From contig JADJOY010000038.1 in NCBI GenBank assembly GCA_016713535.1, positions 30,608 through 94,607 of the forward strand: DNA of 64,000 bases. Reading direction: 5' to 3'. The notes beneath the pieces were generated by a model. It was not told the origin of the DNA and did not search any database. It saw nothing but the letters and a program-made list of their open reading frames with translations. The position numbers were made by a program, and so were the translations under genes. This document shows, piece after piece, positions 54,895 through 63,532 of the stretch. The first letter of the stretch is position 1. Each line of letters begins with the position of its first letter. This DNA comes from Deltaproteobacteria bacterium (GTDB lineage Bacteria > JADJOY01).

Positions 54895-57327
54895 ATGGCG
54901 ACCACCGAGGACGCATCCCCAACCCGCCCGAGGTCGAAGGCCACCCGCGCCGCGGCCGTGCGCGAGGGCTCCGCCGCCGTGCTGCTCGAGCGCGTGAGCC
55001 AGTTCTACGCGACGGCGCTCGCCGGATATCCGGAGGCCTGGCAGTGGCTCCACGATCACGGCATTCGCCGCGAGACGATCGAGATCTTCCGATCGGCTAC
55101 GCCGCCGGGACGCCGTCGCAACGCTCCGGAGTGATGAAGCCGTCCGAGCGCAGCCTCGCTCAGCTCGGCATCCCTGACGGCGGGTAACGAAGCCCTGGTC
55201 GGCTCCGTCACGATCCCATCGAGGATCCGCGGACCGGTGCGGTGACCGGGTCTATGCGCGCCGGCTCGAGGGCGGGGAGCGGTGGGCCCCCGCCACGACG
55301 AGCGGGCCTGTGAACCGCGTGGGCTACCCGGCAGGCCTGGAGCGGGTGATCGTGACGGCGAACCCTCTCGATGCCGCCGTGCTGCACGGCCACGGCTTCG
55401 TGAACGGGGTCGGTCTCGGAGGTCGCGGGACGGATCCGATCGTGGTCCGCGAGCTGGTGGAGGCGAATGGCGTCCGTGAGGTCTTCGTCCTCCGGCTCGA
55501 GGACGGGGATGCCGCGGCACCGATCCTCGCCGCGCTAGCCTCGGGAGCCTTCGCCGTTCATCCGATCGCCATCGAGGCGCCCTCGCTGCTCGATTACTTC
55601 GAGCGCTGCTCGCCCGAGGAGTTCGAGGTACGGCTGGCTGGCACGAGCCCGGCTCGCGTCCAGCCGAACGGCCCGCACCGGTTCGGGCGCGGGTCGAGTC
55701 GGACTTCGAGCTCACGCCCGACGGATTCGTGGTGACCTTCGGTGAGCGGCACTACGCCGTGAAGGGCATCGTCCGGGCCGGCACCCAGCTCCGGGTGGTC
55801 CTCAAGGCCGAGCGCGCGAGCCCGAGCCAGCGACCTTCGGCCGGGCTCGCGGAGTTCGAGCTCACGACGCTCGACCTCTACTCGGCCCGCCACCGCCGGC
55901 AGGAGGCGAAGGTGCTTGCGGCGCTGTTCGAGGTGCCCGAGCCGCTCGTTCGGGACGACCTGCTGCGGCTCATCGAGAAGGCCGAGAAGGTGGCCGACGA
56001 CCGTGCGCGCGCGCCCGACGACGCGGCTCCGGCGCTCACGCCCGAGGAGGAAGCCGCCGGCCTCGCGCTGCTCGCCGACCCCGCGCTCGAGCGGCGCATC
56101 GTCCAGGACCTGGGGGCGCTCGGGCTCGTGGGGGAGGAGACGAGCGGGCTGCTCGCGTACCTGGTCGCCACGTCGCGAAAGCTCGCCGAGCCGCTCTCGT
56201 TGATCGTGCAGTCGCGCTCGGGCGCCGGGAAATCCACGCTCCAGGACGCGGTGCTGGCACTGGTGCCGCCGGAGGACGTGAAGCGCTTCACGCGCATCAC
56301 GAGCCAAGCGCTCTTCTACCAGCCCGCCGGCGGCCTGCGGCACAAGCTGCTCGCGCTCGAGGAAGCCGAGGGCATGGGCGGTGCCGTGTACTCGATCCGG
56401 GCGCTGCAGTCGGCGGGGGCGATCCAGATCCTCGCGACCGGCAAGAACGCCATTACGGGTGCCCCGGAGAGCCGCTCGGTCCGGGTCGAGGGGCCGGTGG
56501 CGGTGTTCATGACCACCACCCGGACCTCGGCGGAGATCGACGGCGAGCTCGCGAGCCGAAACCTCTTCGTGGCGATCGACGAGTCGCCGGAGCGCACCGC
56601 GGCGATCCTCGCCCGCCAGCGCGAGCGCATGACGCTCGATGCGCTGGCCGACGACGGCACACGCCGCGCGGCGATCCAGCGCGTCCGATCGGGCCGCGCA
56701 GCGTCTGCTGCGGCCGGTGCAGGTGGTCAACCTGTTCGCGACCCAGCTTCGCTTCCCGGTCGAGTCTCCACGCGCGCCGCCGATCCAGTCGAAGTACCTG
56801 GCGCTCATCCGCTCGATCGCGTTCTTGCGGCAGCGCCAGCGAAACCCGGACGATCGAGGTCGAGGGCGAGCGGGTGGAGTACGTCGAGGTGGTCCGGGAC
56901 GACGGCGCGTCGCGAACCGGATCGCGGCGGAGGTCCTCGGCCATTCGCTCGATGAGCTGAGCCGCCCTCGCGCCGGCTGCTGGATGAGATCCGTCCAGGT
57001 GGAGCGGCAGGCGGCGGAGCAGGGCCTCGCGCCGCACGACGTCGTGTTCACGCGGCGGACGTGCGCGCCTGGACCCGTGGTCGGATTTGCAGGTGAAGGC
57101 GCAGCATCCGGGAGCTTGTCGAGCTCGAGTACCTGGTCGCTCGGCAAGGCGAGCGCGGGCGGGAGTACCGCTACGTGCTCGCGTATGCCGGTGAAGGCGA
57201 GGGCGGCGCGCGGTTCGTTCGCGGGCTCGTCGATCCCGCGAGCCTCGTCGAGGTGCGCTCCGGAGCCGCGACCTCGGCCGAGCCGCCGCACGTCGCACCC
57301 GCGAAATGGGGGAGTTGGAGGCGCTGA
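54895..57327 (+). pseudogene. CHC2/TOPRIM-like primase fused to P-loop ATPase and wHTH, multiply frameshifted
   Basis: One long gene read across several frames. ATG 54895 starts a helical primase-like N-terminus (LLERVSQFYATALAGYPEAWQWLHDHGIRRETIEIF-RIGYAAGTP). A TOPRIM-like part follows: IPIEDPRTG.., VIVTANPLDAAVLHGHGF, GVREVFVLRLEDGDAAAPI. From 55690 comes VESDFELTPDGFVV, then an ATPase with Walker A IVQSRSGAGKST (about 56200), HKLLALEEAEG (Walker B) and MTTTRTSAEID. The C-terminus is a winged helix with IRELVELEYLVARQG and YRYVLAY, ending at 57327. Indels near 55091, 55190, 55685, 56690, 56860 and 57060. Likely the replication or initiator protein of a mobile element. If the frameshifts are errors, the protein is about 810 aa. 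Confidence 0.6.
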
Positions 57328-57459
57328 GCGGCAGTTGAGCCTCTTGGAGGGTCGGCGTTTTCGGATCAAGTGCCCGAGATCGCGCCGCAATCTGGAGAAG
57401 TTGGCGGTGGCGGCCCGGAGCAGGCGCGTGCGTTTTTCACCGAGAGGCGGTCATCGTAG

Positions 57460-58390
57460 ATGGAACCGAAACCCCCAACCGTGGCGGAGGCGGTGGCGCT
57501 CTTCGGGGAAGCGCTGGAGCGCCGCAACTACGCCGCGGCCACGAAGCTGAACTACCGCAAGAACCTCGACGCCTTCGTGCGCTGGCTCGCCGCGGTGGGC
57601 CCGGACCCCGCAACGACCCCGGTCACGGCGCTCACGCGGGCCGACCTGGAGCGGTTCCAGGACCACCTGGCGGCGAGCGTGCTGGCGAAGCACACCCAGG
57701 CGGTCCGGATTCGTGCGCTCAAGCGGCTCTTCGAGCTGCTCGTCGACCGCGGTGTCCTCTTCCTGAGCCCGGCGCGCGGGCTGGTGGAGACGCCGGAGGG
57801 GACGAAGCGCCTGCCGGAGGTGCTGACCGTGGACGAGGTGATGCGGATGCTCGCGACCCCCGATACCTCGACGAAGCTCGGCATTCGAGACCGGGCGGTC
57901 CTCGAGCTCCTCTACGACACCGGCATGCGACGCGGCGAGCTGGCCGCCCTGGACGTCACGGACGTCGACCTCGGCGATCGCGCCGTGCGGATCCGGAGCG
58001 GCAAGGGACGAATCGGCCGTGTGGCCCCACTCGGCGGAAGCGCGGCGCTGGGTTTCGACCTTACCTGGAGGAGGTGCGACCCGCGCTCGCGAAGCCCGGT
58101 GGTGCGAACCGCGCACCTTCCTGAGCGTGACCGGTGCGCGGCTCGACCCGAGCTCGCGCGGCGCGCGGTCCGAACCGCGGCTCGGGCGGCGGGAATCACC
58201 AAGCGCGTCTACGTGCACACACTGCGGCACACGTTCGCGACGCACCTGGTGCAAAACGGCGCCGACATCGTCACCGTCCAGAAGCTGCTCGGCCACGCGA
58301 GCCCGGCGACGACGAGCGCCGTGTACACCCGCGTGGCGCCGATGGAGCTCAAGCGCTCGCACGAAGCGGTGCACCCCCGTGAGCAGGAGG
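57460..58390 (+). pseudogene. tyrosine recombinase 1 (XerC/D-like), frameshifted
   Basis: A site-specific recombinase. ATG 57460 gives the SAM-like DNA-binding N-domain (LFGEALERRNYAAATKLNYRKNLDAF) and the catalytic domain: Arg in DTGMRRGEL, Lys strand GKGRIGRVAPL, then an out-of-frame stretch (about 58043-58155, which reads RWVSTLPGG and TFLSVTGARLDPSS in another frame), and again in frame HTLRHTFATHL (H-x-x-R), LGHAS and the nucleophile Tyr in TSAVYTRV. So both catalytic halves are present; two compensating indels disrupt the middle. The gene ends near 58390, where an AGGAGGAG motif (58385-58392) precedes the second recombinase. Confidence 0.8.
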
Positions 58391-58397
58391 AGTCGCG

Positions 58398-59315
58398 AAG
58401 CCCGCGCGCCTGGTCTTGCCGTTTCTCCGTCACCGCGAGCGTATCGGGCGCGCCGCGGCACGGTGCGCCTCGAGCGCGAGGCGATCCATCGGTTCGTCGC
58501 TCACCTCGAGGGCGAGGCGTCCTGACAGTCGAGCAGCCACCCGGAGACCGCGCGGATTTCAAGACGACCTGGCTGACACCGAGACGCAGCGCGGTGCTCG
58601 CTCGCCGGGCGCAGACCCGGCGCGGCATCCTGACCCGCGGTGAAGCACTTTCTGCGCTGGCTGGATCGGGAGGACTACTTGGCGCTCGACCTGGCGCGGG
58701 TCGTCGAGCTCCCGAAGCGGGATCGCCCGCTGCCGCGAGACGTGATCGACGCACCCGAGATGAAGCGCCTGCTCGCAGCGCCCGACGTCACGAGCCGGCT
58801 CGGGCTGCGCGACCGGGGAATCCTCGAGGTCTTCTACTCGACCGGCATTCGCGTCAACGAGCTCACGGGCATCCGGTCGGCTGATCTCGACCTCGCCGGC
58901 GGCTTTCAGGGTGACCCGGCCTCAAGGGCGGGACGGCAGCGTGGTGCCGCTCGGGAGGATCGCGGTGGAGGTGATCCGCGAGTACCTGGCACACGCGCGG
59001 CCCGAGCTGCGGGCGAGGACGACGCCGCAGCTTTCGTGAGCCGGACCGGCCGCGCGCTGGACAACACTGCCGTGGAATGGATGGTCCGGAAGTACGCGCG
59101 GCTCGCGCGCGATCCGGAAGACGATCACGCCGCACGTCTTCCGGGTCACCACGGCCACGTCGATGCTCCGCGCTGGTGCCAACGTCCGGCACGTCCAGGA
59201 GCTTCTTCGGACACCGCTCGGTGGCCAACACTGAGCCCTACCCAAGCCTACCATCACCGAGCTTCGAAGTGACGCGCACACGCGGTATCATCCGAGGGAG
59301 CGAGGCCCGGCTTGA
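58398..59315 (+). pseudogene. tyrosine recombinase 2 (XerC/D-like), frameshifted
   Basis: A second, different recombinase directly downstream. The start is unclear: AGGAGGAG at 58385-58392 is followed by KPARLVLPFL without a start codon. The N-domain is read across frames (GTVRLEREAIHRFVAHLEG, FQDDLADTE). The catalytic domain has Arg in STGIRVNELTGI, then SRTGRALDNTAVEWMVRKYARLA, PHVFRVTTATSML (H-x-x-R), GHRSVANTEPY (His and Tyr) and ITELRSDAHTRYHPRE, ending with TGA 59313-59315. At least five indels. Paired tandem recombinases of this type are typical of integrative elements where each acts on one strand pair. Confidence 0.75.
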
Positions 59316-59385
59316 TGAGTCGTGCCCGCGATTCGGCGCATGCCGCGCTATAGTCTTGATGACTCCTTCACCGCGAGCATCCACC

Positions 59386-59664
59386 ATGAGAAATGTGCCG
59401 ATCGGCCAGGCCAAAGCCTCTCTCTCCGAGCTTGCCAGTCGAGCGTCCGCCGGAGAGCGCTTCCAGCTCACACGGCGCGGCAAGCCGGTTGCTGCGATCG
59501 TGGGTATCGAAGACCTCGCGCGGGTGGAGCGCGGCGAGGATGCCGGTGGTTTCGTTCGCGCTGCCCGTGCCTTCGCGGGAAGCGCCTTCCGCCGGGCCTA
59601 CCGGACCTTGGCGGAACTGATTCCCGAACGGCGTGCGACACCACGCCGCCGGGCCCTGTTGTGA
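59386..59664 (+). CDS. Phd/YefM-type antitoxin
   Basis: A 92-aa protein starting MRNVPIGQAKASLSELASRASAGERFQLTRRGKPVAAIVGIEDL. This is the classic Phd/YefM N-domain: helix with A-K-A-x-LSEL, the G-E-x-x-x-x-TRRGKPVA-AI strand. The C-terminus is Arg-rich. It overlaps the PIN toxin start by 4 bp (GTGA). Phd-type antitoxins bind their own operator; the upstream region is the end of recombinase 2, about 70 bp away. Confidence 0.85.
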   Translation: MRNVPIGQAKASLSELASRASAGERFQLTRRGKPVAAIVGIEDLARVERGEDAGGFVRAARAFAGSAFRRAYRTLAELIPERRATPRRRALL

Positions 59665-60077
59665 GGTACCTGCTCGACACGGATGCGCTGAGTGAGCCCG
59701 GTGCGACGGGCGACCGTCTTCGAGTTTCTGAGAGGGCCTGAAGCGCACGCGAACGAGATTGCGATCTCGTCCATCAGTGTCGGCGAGATCGTCTTCGGTG
59801 CGCTGCGGATCCCGGGAACGGCGAGCGCTATCTGACCTACCTGGAGGATGTCGTGCCGCCGCGGCTACCCGTTCTGCCGGTCGACGTGGCTGTGGCGTCG
59901 CGCTACGGGGCCATTCGCTCCGATCTCGCTCGTGTGGGACGGACGGTAGCGGATCTCGACCTCCTCATCGCGGCAACGGCCCTGACGCACGGTCTGGCGG
60001 TCGTGACCCGGAACGTGCGGCATTTTGGCCGCATACCGAAGATCGAGCTCGCAGACTGGTTCGGATCGACCGGGTGA
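59661..60077 (+). pseudogene. PIN-domain toxin (FitB/VapC-like), two frameshifts
   Basis: Toxin partner of the preceding antitoxin. GTG 59661 gives VRYLLDTDALSEP (first PIN Asp), then after a slip near 59700 FEFLRGPEAHANEIAISSISVGEIVFGALRI (Glu), and after a second slip near 59815 YLTYLEDVVPPRLPVLPVDVAVASRYGAIRSDL..VADLDLLIAATALTHGLAVVTRNVRHFGRI (last Asp residues), ending at 60077. All PIN signature segments are intact, so each break is probably a one-base error. Predicted ribonuclease. Confidence 0.82.
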
Positions 60078-60475
60078 GACACCTCCCGCCGTACCCGCGG
60101 CTGCGCTAGCGAGAGCTCGCCGGGTCCCTCACTGCCGCGCACCTCGCCCCCACTCTCCGGCTCTGCGGTCGTCCGTGGTCGTCGGTCGCCAGCACGGGGA
60201 CCTGACGCCTCGACGGCGGAGATCACCCGTTCGCGTCGAACGATCGCCCGGACGGCCTCATCGGGGTAGAATCGGATCAACGCGGAGCCGCCTTGGCCCA
60301 GCCGAGCGGCGAGGTCTCTGACAGCCAGCATTCACCCGAACAGGCGCCTCTCGTGCTCGCCTCGCGCGAACTCCTCACCCTCGAAACCGAGGGCTGTTTG
60401 CAGCGTGCCCGGCCCATTGAAGGAGGGCAGAACCCGTGCGCAAGGTTGTGGACACTTCCCCCTAAAAGGTGACAC
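60078..60475. other. 398-bp gap, no confident gene
   Basis: Low-complexity GC-rich sequence. A minus-strand stretch at 60225-60331 (LAVRDLAARLGQGGSALIRFYPDE) might be the start of a small gene but lacks support. The right end contains GTGGACACT (60448) and GTGACACT (60469), similar to the octamers at 54.04-54.13 kb. Confidence 0.35.
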
Positions 60476-60951
60476 TCAGCTCTGAGTCAGTGGGGCGCCC
60501 GATGTGCGGGCGTCACGCACGGAGCCGGCGGGGGGCGATCGTTCGAGCCTTGGCCGCACGGACCGTGGGCGGGCGCGAACGATCTGGGCGACGTCCCGCG
60601 GGTTCCGCTTCGCGGGAACCCGTTTGACGGAGACCGAAGAGCCCAGGAGCGCCTCGGCGACGTCGCGCCGGTAGCGCCGAGATCGAGAGCGAAGCGCACC
60701 AAGAGATCGAGCGACACGGAGCGATCCGCGGCTTCGATCTTGGGAGATCCGGGACTGGCTCGAACCGAGTGCAGCCGCGGCTTGATCCCGAGAGAGGCGG
60801 CGGCGCTCGCGCAACGTGCGGACCGTGCGGGTTGTGGGCGAGCTTCATCTCGATGAAGGCGCTTTCGGCGGGGGTGAGTCCTAAGAGCTCGGCAATCGTG
60901 CCGGTCCGCCAGCCTGCGGCTTCGAGACGCTTTTCGAGTCGTGGCATCCAT
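60476..60951 (-). CDS. HigA-like XRE-family antitoxin, frameshifted
   Basis: Starts ATG 60951 after GGTGAGGAG. The reading, corrected for slips, is MDATTRKRLEAAGWRTGTIAELLGL, then TPAESAFIEMKLA, an XRE helix-turn-helix (TVRTLRERRRLSRDQAAAALGSSQSRISKIEAADRSVSLDLLVRFALDLGAT) and RRDVAEALLGSS. This is the usual antitoxin of HigBA pairs with the toxin gene first. The last in-frame stop is at 60476, but the real end is uncertain because of at least three indels. Confidence 0.7.
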
Positions 60952-61340
60952 AGTCGGAATCTCCTCACCTCTGACGAGCGAGATGTAGGCGCGCAGGCGG
61001 GCTTGGCAACGCCTCGATCATGGCGTGGGGTGGCGGAGTCTTCTTGCTCGCGATGTCGACGATCACGATCACGTCGGGATCGATGCGGTAGACGATGCGC
61101 CAGCTCTGCTCGGCGTCCGGAATGCGCAGCTCAGACGCGGGGCCGGATCGAGGGCATGGGGCCAGATCGAGGCATCGCAAGGACAGGCGGCCTGCTCCTC
61201 CGCAAGCCAGTGAGTCAGCGCCTGGAGCGGATCTACCGCCCGGCAGAGTCGACGGGCCACTTGTCGCGCTTCATCGTTTTCAGGTCGTTCGTGACGGCAA
61301 AGCCCGAACCAAACGACGTCGACATCTTCTTTGTTGATGG
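60952..61340 (-). pseudogene. HigB/RelE-like toxin (phage Gp49-like), frameshifted
   Basis: Toxin gene directly upstream of the HigA-like antitoxin. Pieces in successive frames: KEDVDVVWFG, VTNDLKTMKRDKWPVDSAGR, then DPLQALTHWLAEEQAACPC, and ASELRIPDAEQSWRIVYRIDPDVIVIVDIASKKTPPPHAMIEA, then CQ/SPPARLRAYISLVR. The segment ELRI-x9-WRIVYRIDPD-x-IVI-x-D-x-x-x-KKT is the C-terminal strand pair of Gp49-like HigB toxins. A start at about 61340 is probable. If real, it would be an mRNA interferase. Confidence 0.65.
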
Positions 61341-61539
61341 ATGATTCCTTCGAGCCCAGAGCGCCGTCGCCGGGGAGGGTAGGTTGTTGTTCGACCACGG
61401 CGCGGCCGATAGTCACCGGCGCCAGCGTGTTCTGGACGCGGTGCCGAGCCGCCCTCGGTGGGGCGCAGGCGATGGACGAGGGTTGGCAGGTGCGGGCGGA
61501 CGGTGAGAAGCGAGGGCGGTAGATCGTAGCGGAGCCCGG

Positions 61540-61744
61540 ATGATCGCGAACGATCGAGAGCTGAGCGTCACGCTGACCGGATCGGGCGGTTCCAGGAGCA
61601 GGTCGCGCACGTTCGGCAGGTCGAGTCGAGCCCGACCACTACCATGCGGCCGTATCGGGATTCCTGGCTGAGATCGACCGCATGGAGCTCGAGGTGCGGG
61701 AATACCTCAGCTTCCATCCCGGCGCGCTCGTGGCGAACGCCTGA
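61540..61744 (+). CDS. small helical protein, unknown, frameshifted
   Basis: ATG 61540 gives MIANDRELSVTL and, after a slip, DRIGRFQEQVAHVRQVESSP, then DHYHAAVSGFLAEIDRMELEVREYLSFHPGALVANA, stop 61742-61744. The corrected protein is about 67 aa, all helical and acidic. The repeated small helical pattern with a conserved YL(S)FHP end reminds me of short antitoxin-like proteins, but I cannot prove a family. Its neighbours are TA genes. Confidence 0.4.
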
Positions 61745-61773
61745 GCGTCCGGCCCGCTCTTACCCACTCCCCC

Positions 61774-61965
61774 ATGACGCGGGACTCCTCCGGCAAGCCC
61801 CGTCGCACGGGGCGGAACGTGGTGGCCGGGGTCCCGGTCGAGGATCCGCGGCGCTCGACGAGCGCGAGGACCGCGAAGACGTCACCGAGGGGACCGGCGG
61901 CTGCGGGACCCGCGCAACGCGAAGCCGATCCCGCTCGCCCGCGTGAAGGCTCGCCTGGGCTCTGA
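61774..61965 (+). pseudogene. possible antitoxin gene, frameshifted
   Basis: ATG 61774 starts MTRDSSGKPRRTGRNVVAGVPVEDPR. The end, read with one-base corrections, is LRDPRNAKPIPLARVKARLGL with TGA 61963-61965; the ending KPIPL..VKARLGL is characteristic of several small antitoxins. A short piece of a RelE-like toxin (VEADLAALPA) may follow at about 62000. The middle is out of frame, so the call is tentative. Confidence 0.3.
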
Positions 61966-62094
61966 GTCCGCCCGGCGTAGCGCGCCGAGCCCGCGGGCGT
62001 GGAAGCGGATCTCGCCGCGCTGCCGGCCGTTCGATTCCTGGCGCGCGACGAGCGCGCGCTCCAGCCTTCCGACGGACGAGGGTGCCTGGCATCG

Positions 62095-62215
62095 ATTTTC
62101 GGGGGCACATCGCCGAGGCGTGACCCCGAGTCTGAGGGCGCGCCCCCGGCGCGCCGGGACGAAGTCGGCAGCGACCGCCAGGAGGCGGTCCTCCGAAAAG
62201 GGTGCGGGGGAGGCG
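62095..62215. repeat. dispersed GC-rich repeat copies
   Basis: Contains GAGGGCGCGCCCCCGGCGCGCCGGGACG (about 62134-62161) and CGCCAGGAGGCGGTCCTCCG (about 62177), both matching blocks at 35.2, 37.0 and 50.6 kb. The segment between the antitoxin-like gene and the metallophosphoesterase shows no other gene. Confidence 0.55.
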
Positions 62216-62239
62216 TCGCCCTTCGAGCCTTCCTCGGCG

Positions 62240-63352
62240 CTGGCGCCGCCGCGGCTCGTCGATCCCGGTACGACTCCAGCTCAGCGGCACGATCCGGCTC
62301 CACCGGTCGGGACCGACGATCGAGGTGGGCGCGTTCGGGTCCCACGACACGTCGAACGCGTAGAGCGGTCGTTGGTGATGCGGAACACCGTGTAGTGGGC
62401 CGCGTCCGTCGGGTTGTAGCTCGTGTAGTAGGGAGAGCCGACGTTGAACACCGTGGGCACGTTCTGCCAGTCGTAGGTGCTGGTGCCGTGGTCGGGCCGT
62501 GGATGATCGCGATCACGTTGCAAAGCCGCGACCGCCGCCGCGTATTCGGCGATCTGCGCCTGGTCCCACTCGAAGGTCGCCCACGGACCGTAGTGGTGTC
62601 AGATCACGATCGGCGCCTGGTGGCCGATCTCGGCGAGCCGCTGCTTCAGGTAGGTGAGCGCCATGCGCGGGTCGCGGTTGCCGGGCGGGCCTGCGGCCGG
62701 GTCGAGGTTCGGCACCACGTCCGACGGCGTGAGGTTGGTGTTGATGAAGCAGACGTCGTCCCACTTCCAGGTGTAGTGGCCCCTGCTTTGCCGGGTGCGG
62801 TGGCGGTGAGGCTCACGCGATAGGGGTTGCGCACCGACACTGAGTCTGCGACCGGGTGCTCGCCCCTGGGAGGAGCAGGTTGTACCAGTCCCGGTAGTCG
62901 GTTGCCGTAGCCCTCGAAGATCGGGAAGCGCAGCCGCCGGTTGGCGCACAGGCCGTAGCGTTCTCGATGAAGCGGCCGTATTCACGGCGGGAGCCTGCGA
63001 GCGTCGCGGCTGTTCTGGGTGATGTCGCCGGCCATGATGACGCCCCCCGATGTTCGCCACCGGCTGGGCCACGCCGAGCGGCTGCCACGACAGTGTGTCC
63101 GCGACGTTCACCGCCTGACGTGGAGGTTGCCCTGCGCCCGCCGTCGTCCTCGGTGCCGTCGCTCGACAGGTAGATCTGCGAGTCACCGAACGCCAGGAAG
63201 GTGACGCCGCGGCACGCCCGCGCCCGCCCAGAAGTCGGCGACCGGAGGCGAATCAATAGGCGAGCAGCCGTCGGTCGCGTAGTCGTTGACGGACAGCCGG
63301 CGAGCGCGAGGCTCACCAGCGCGAAGCCTGTGACGGAAAGCGAGACGCGCAT
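62240..63352 (-). pseudogene. lipoprotein metallophosphoesterase, multiply frameshifted
   Basis: Starts ATG 63352 with a lipoprotein signal (MRVSLSVTGFALVSLALAGC). Pieces from three frames follow in order: GVTFLAFGDSQIYLSSDGTED (GD-x metal motif), RQAVNVADTLSWQPLGVAQPVANIGG, a GDITQNS-like GD motif near 63025, FPIFEGYGN then DYRDWYNLLLPG (GN[H]D motif), IVI.HYGPWATFEWDQAQIAEYAAAV, IAIIHG then DHGTSTYDWQNVPTVFNVGSPYYTSYNP and DVSWDPNAP. This is the calcineurin-like phosphoesterase fold. At least seven indels; the end, near 62240, is a guess. Likely one intact gene in the real genome. Confidence 0.6.
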
Positions 63353-63439
63353 CGGGGATCTCCGTGGTGGGAAGAAGTCCATGGTAGCAATCCGCTCCGC
63401 CAGCCCGAAGCGAGCGGACCTCGATCGCGCGGGAGGGCG

Positions 63440-63520
63440 GTTCGTTGGGGGAGGCACGCGCGGCGTGCCTCGGCGATACGCGACGACGCCTGCGTCGGCG
63501 ACGGCGTGGATCGTTGTTCG
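63440..63520. repeat. hairpin repeat copy with compensatory change
   Basis: AGGCACGC-GCG-GCGTGCCT (63453-63471) followed by CGGCGATACGCGACGACGCC. The hairpin is the same element as GGGCACGC-NNN-GCGTGCCC at 36.9, 43.6-43.95 and 50.5 kb, but both stem ends changed together (G to A, C to T). Confidence 0.6.
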
Positions 63521-63532
63521 GATGGCTACGCG

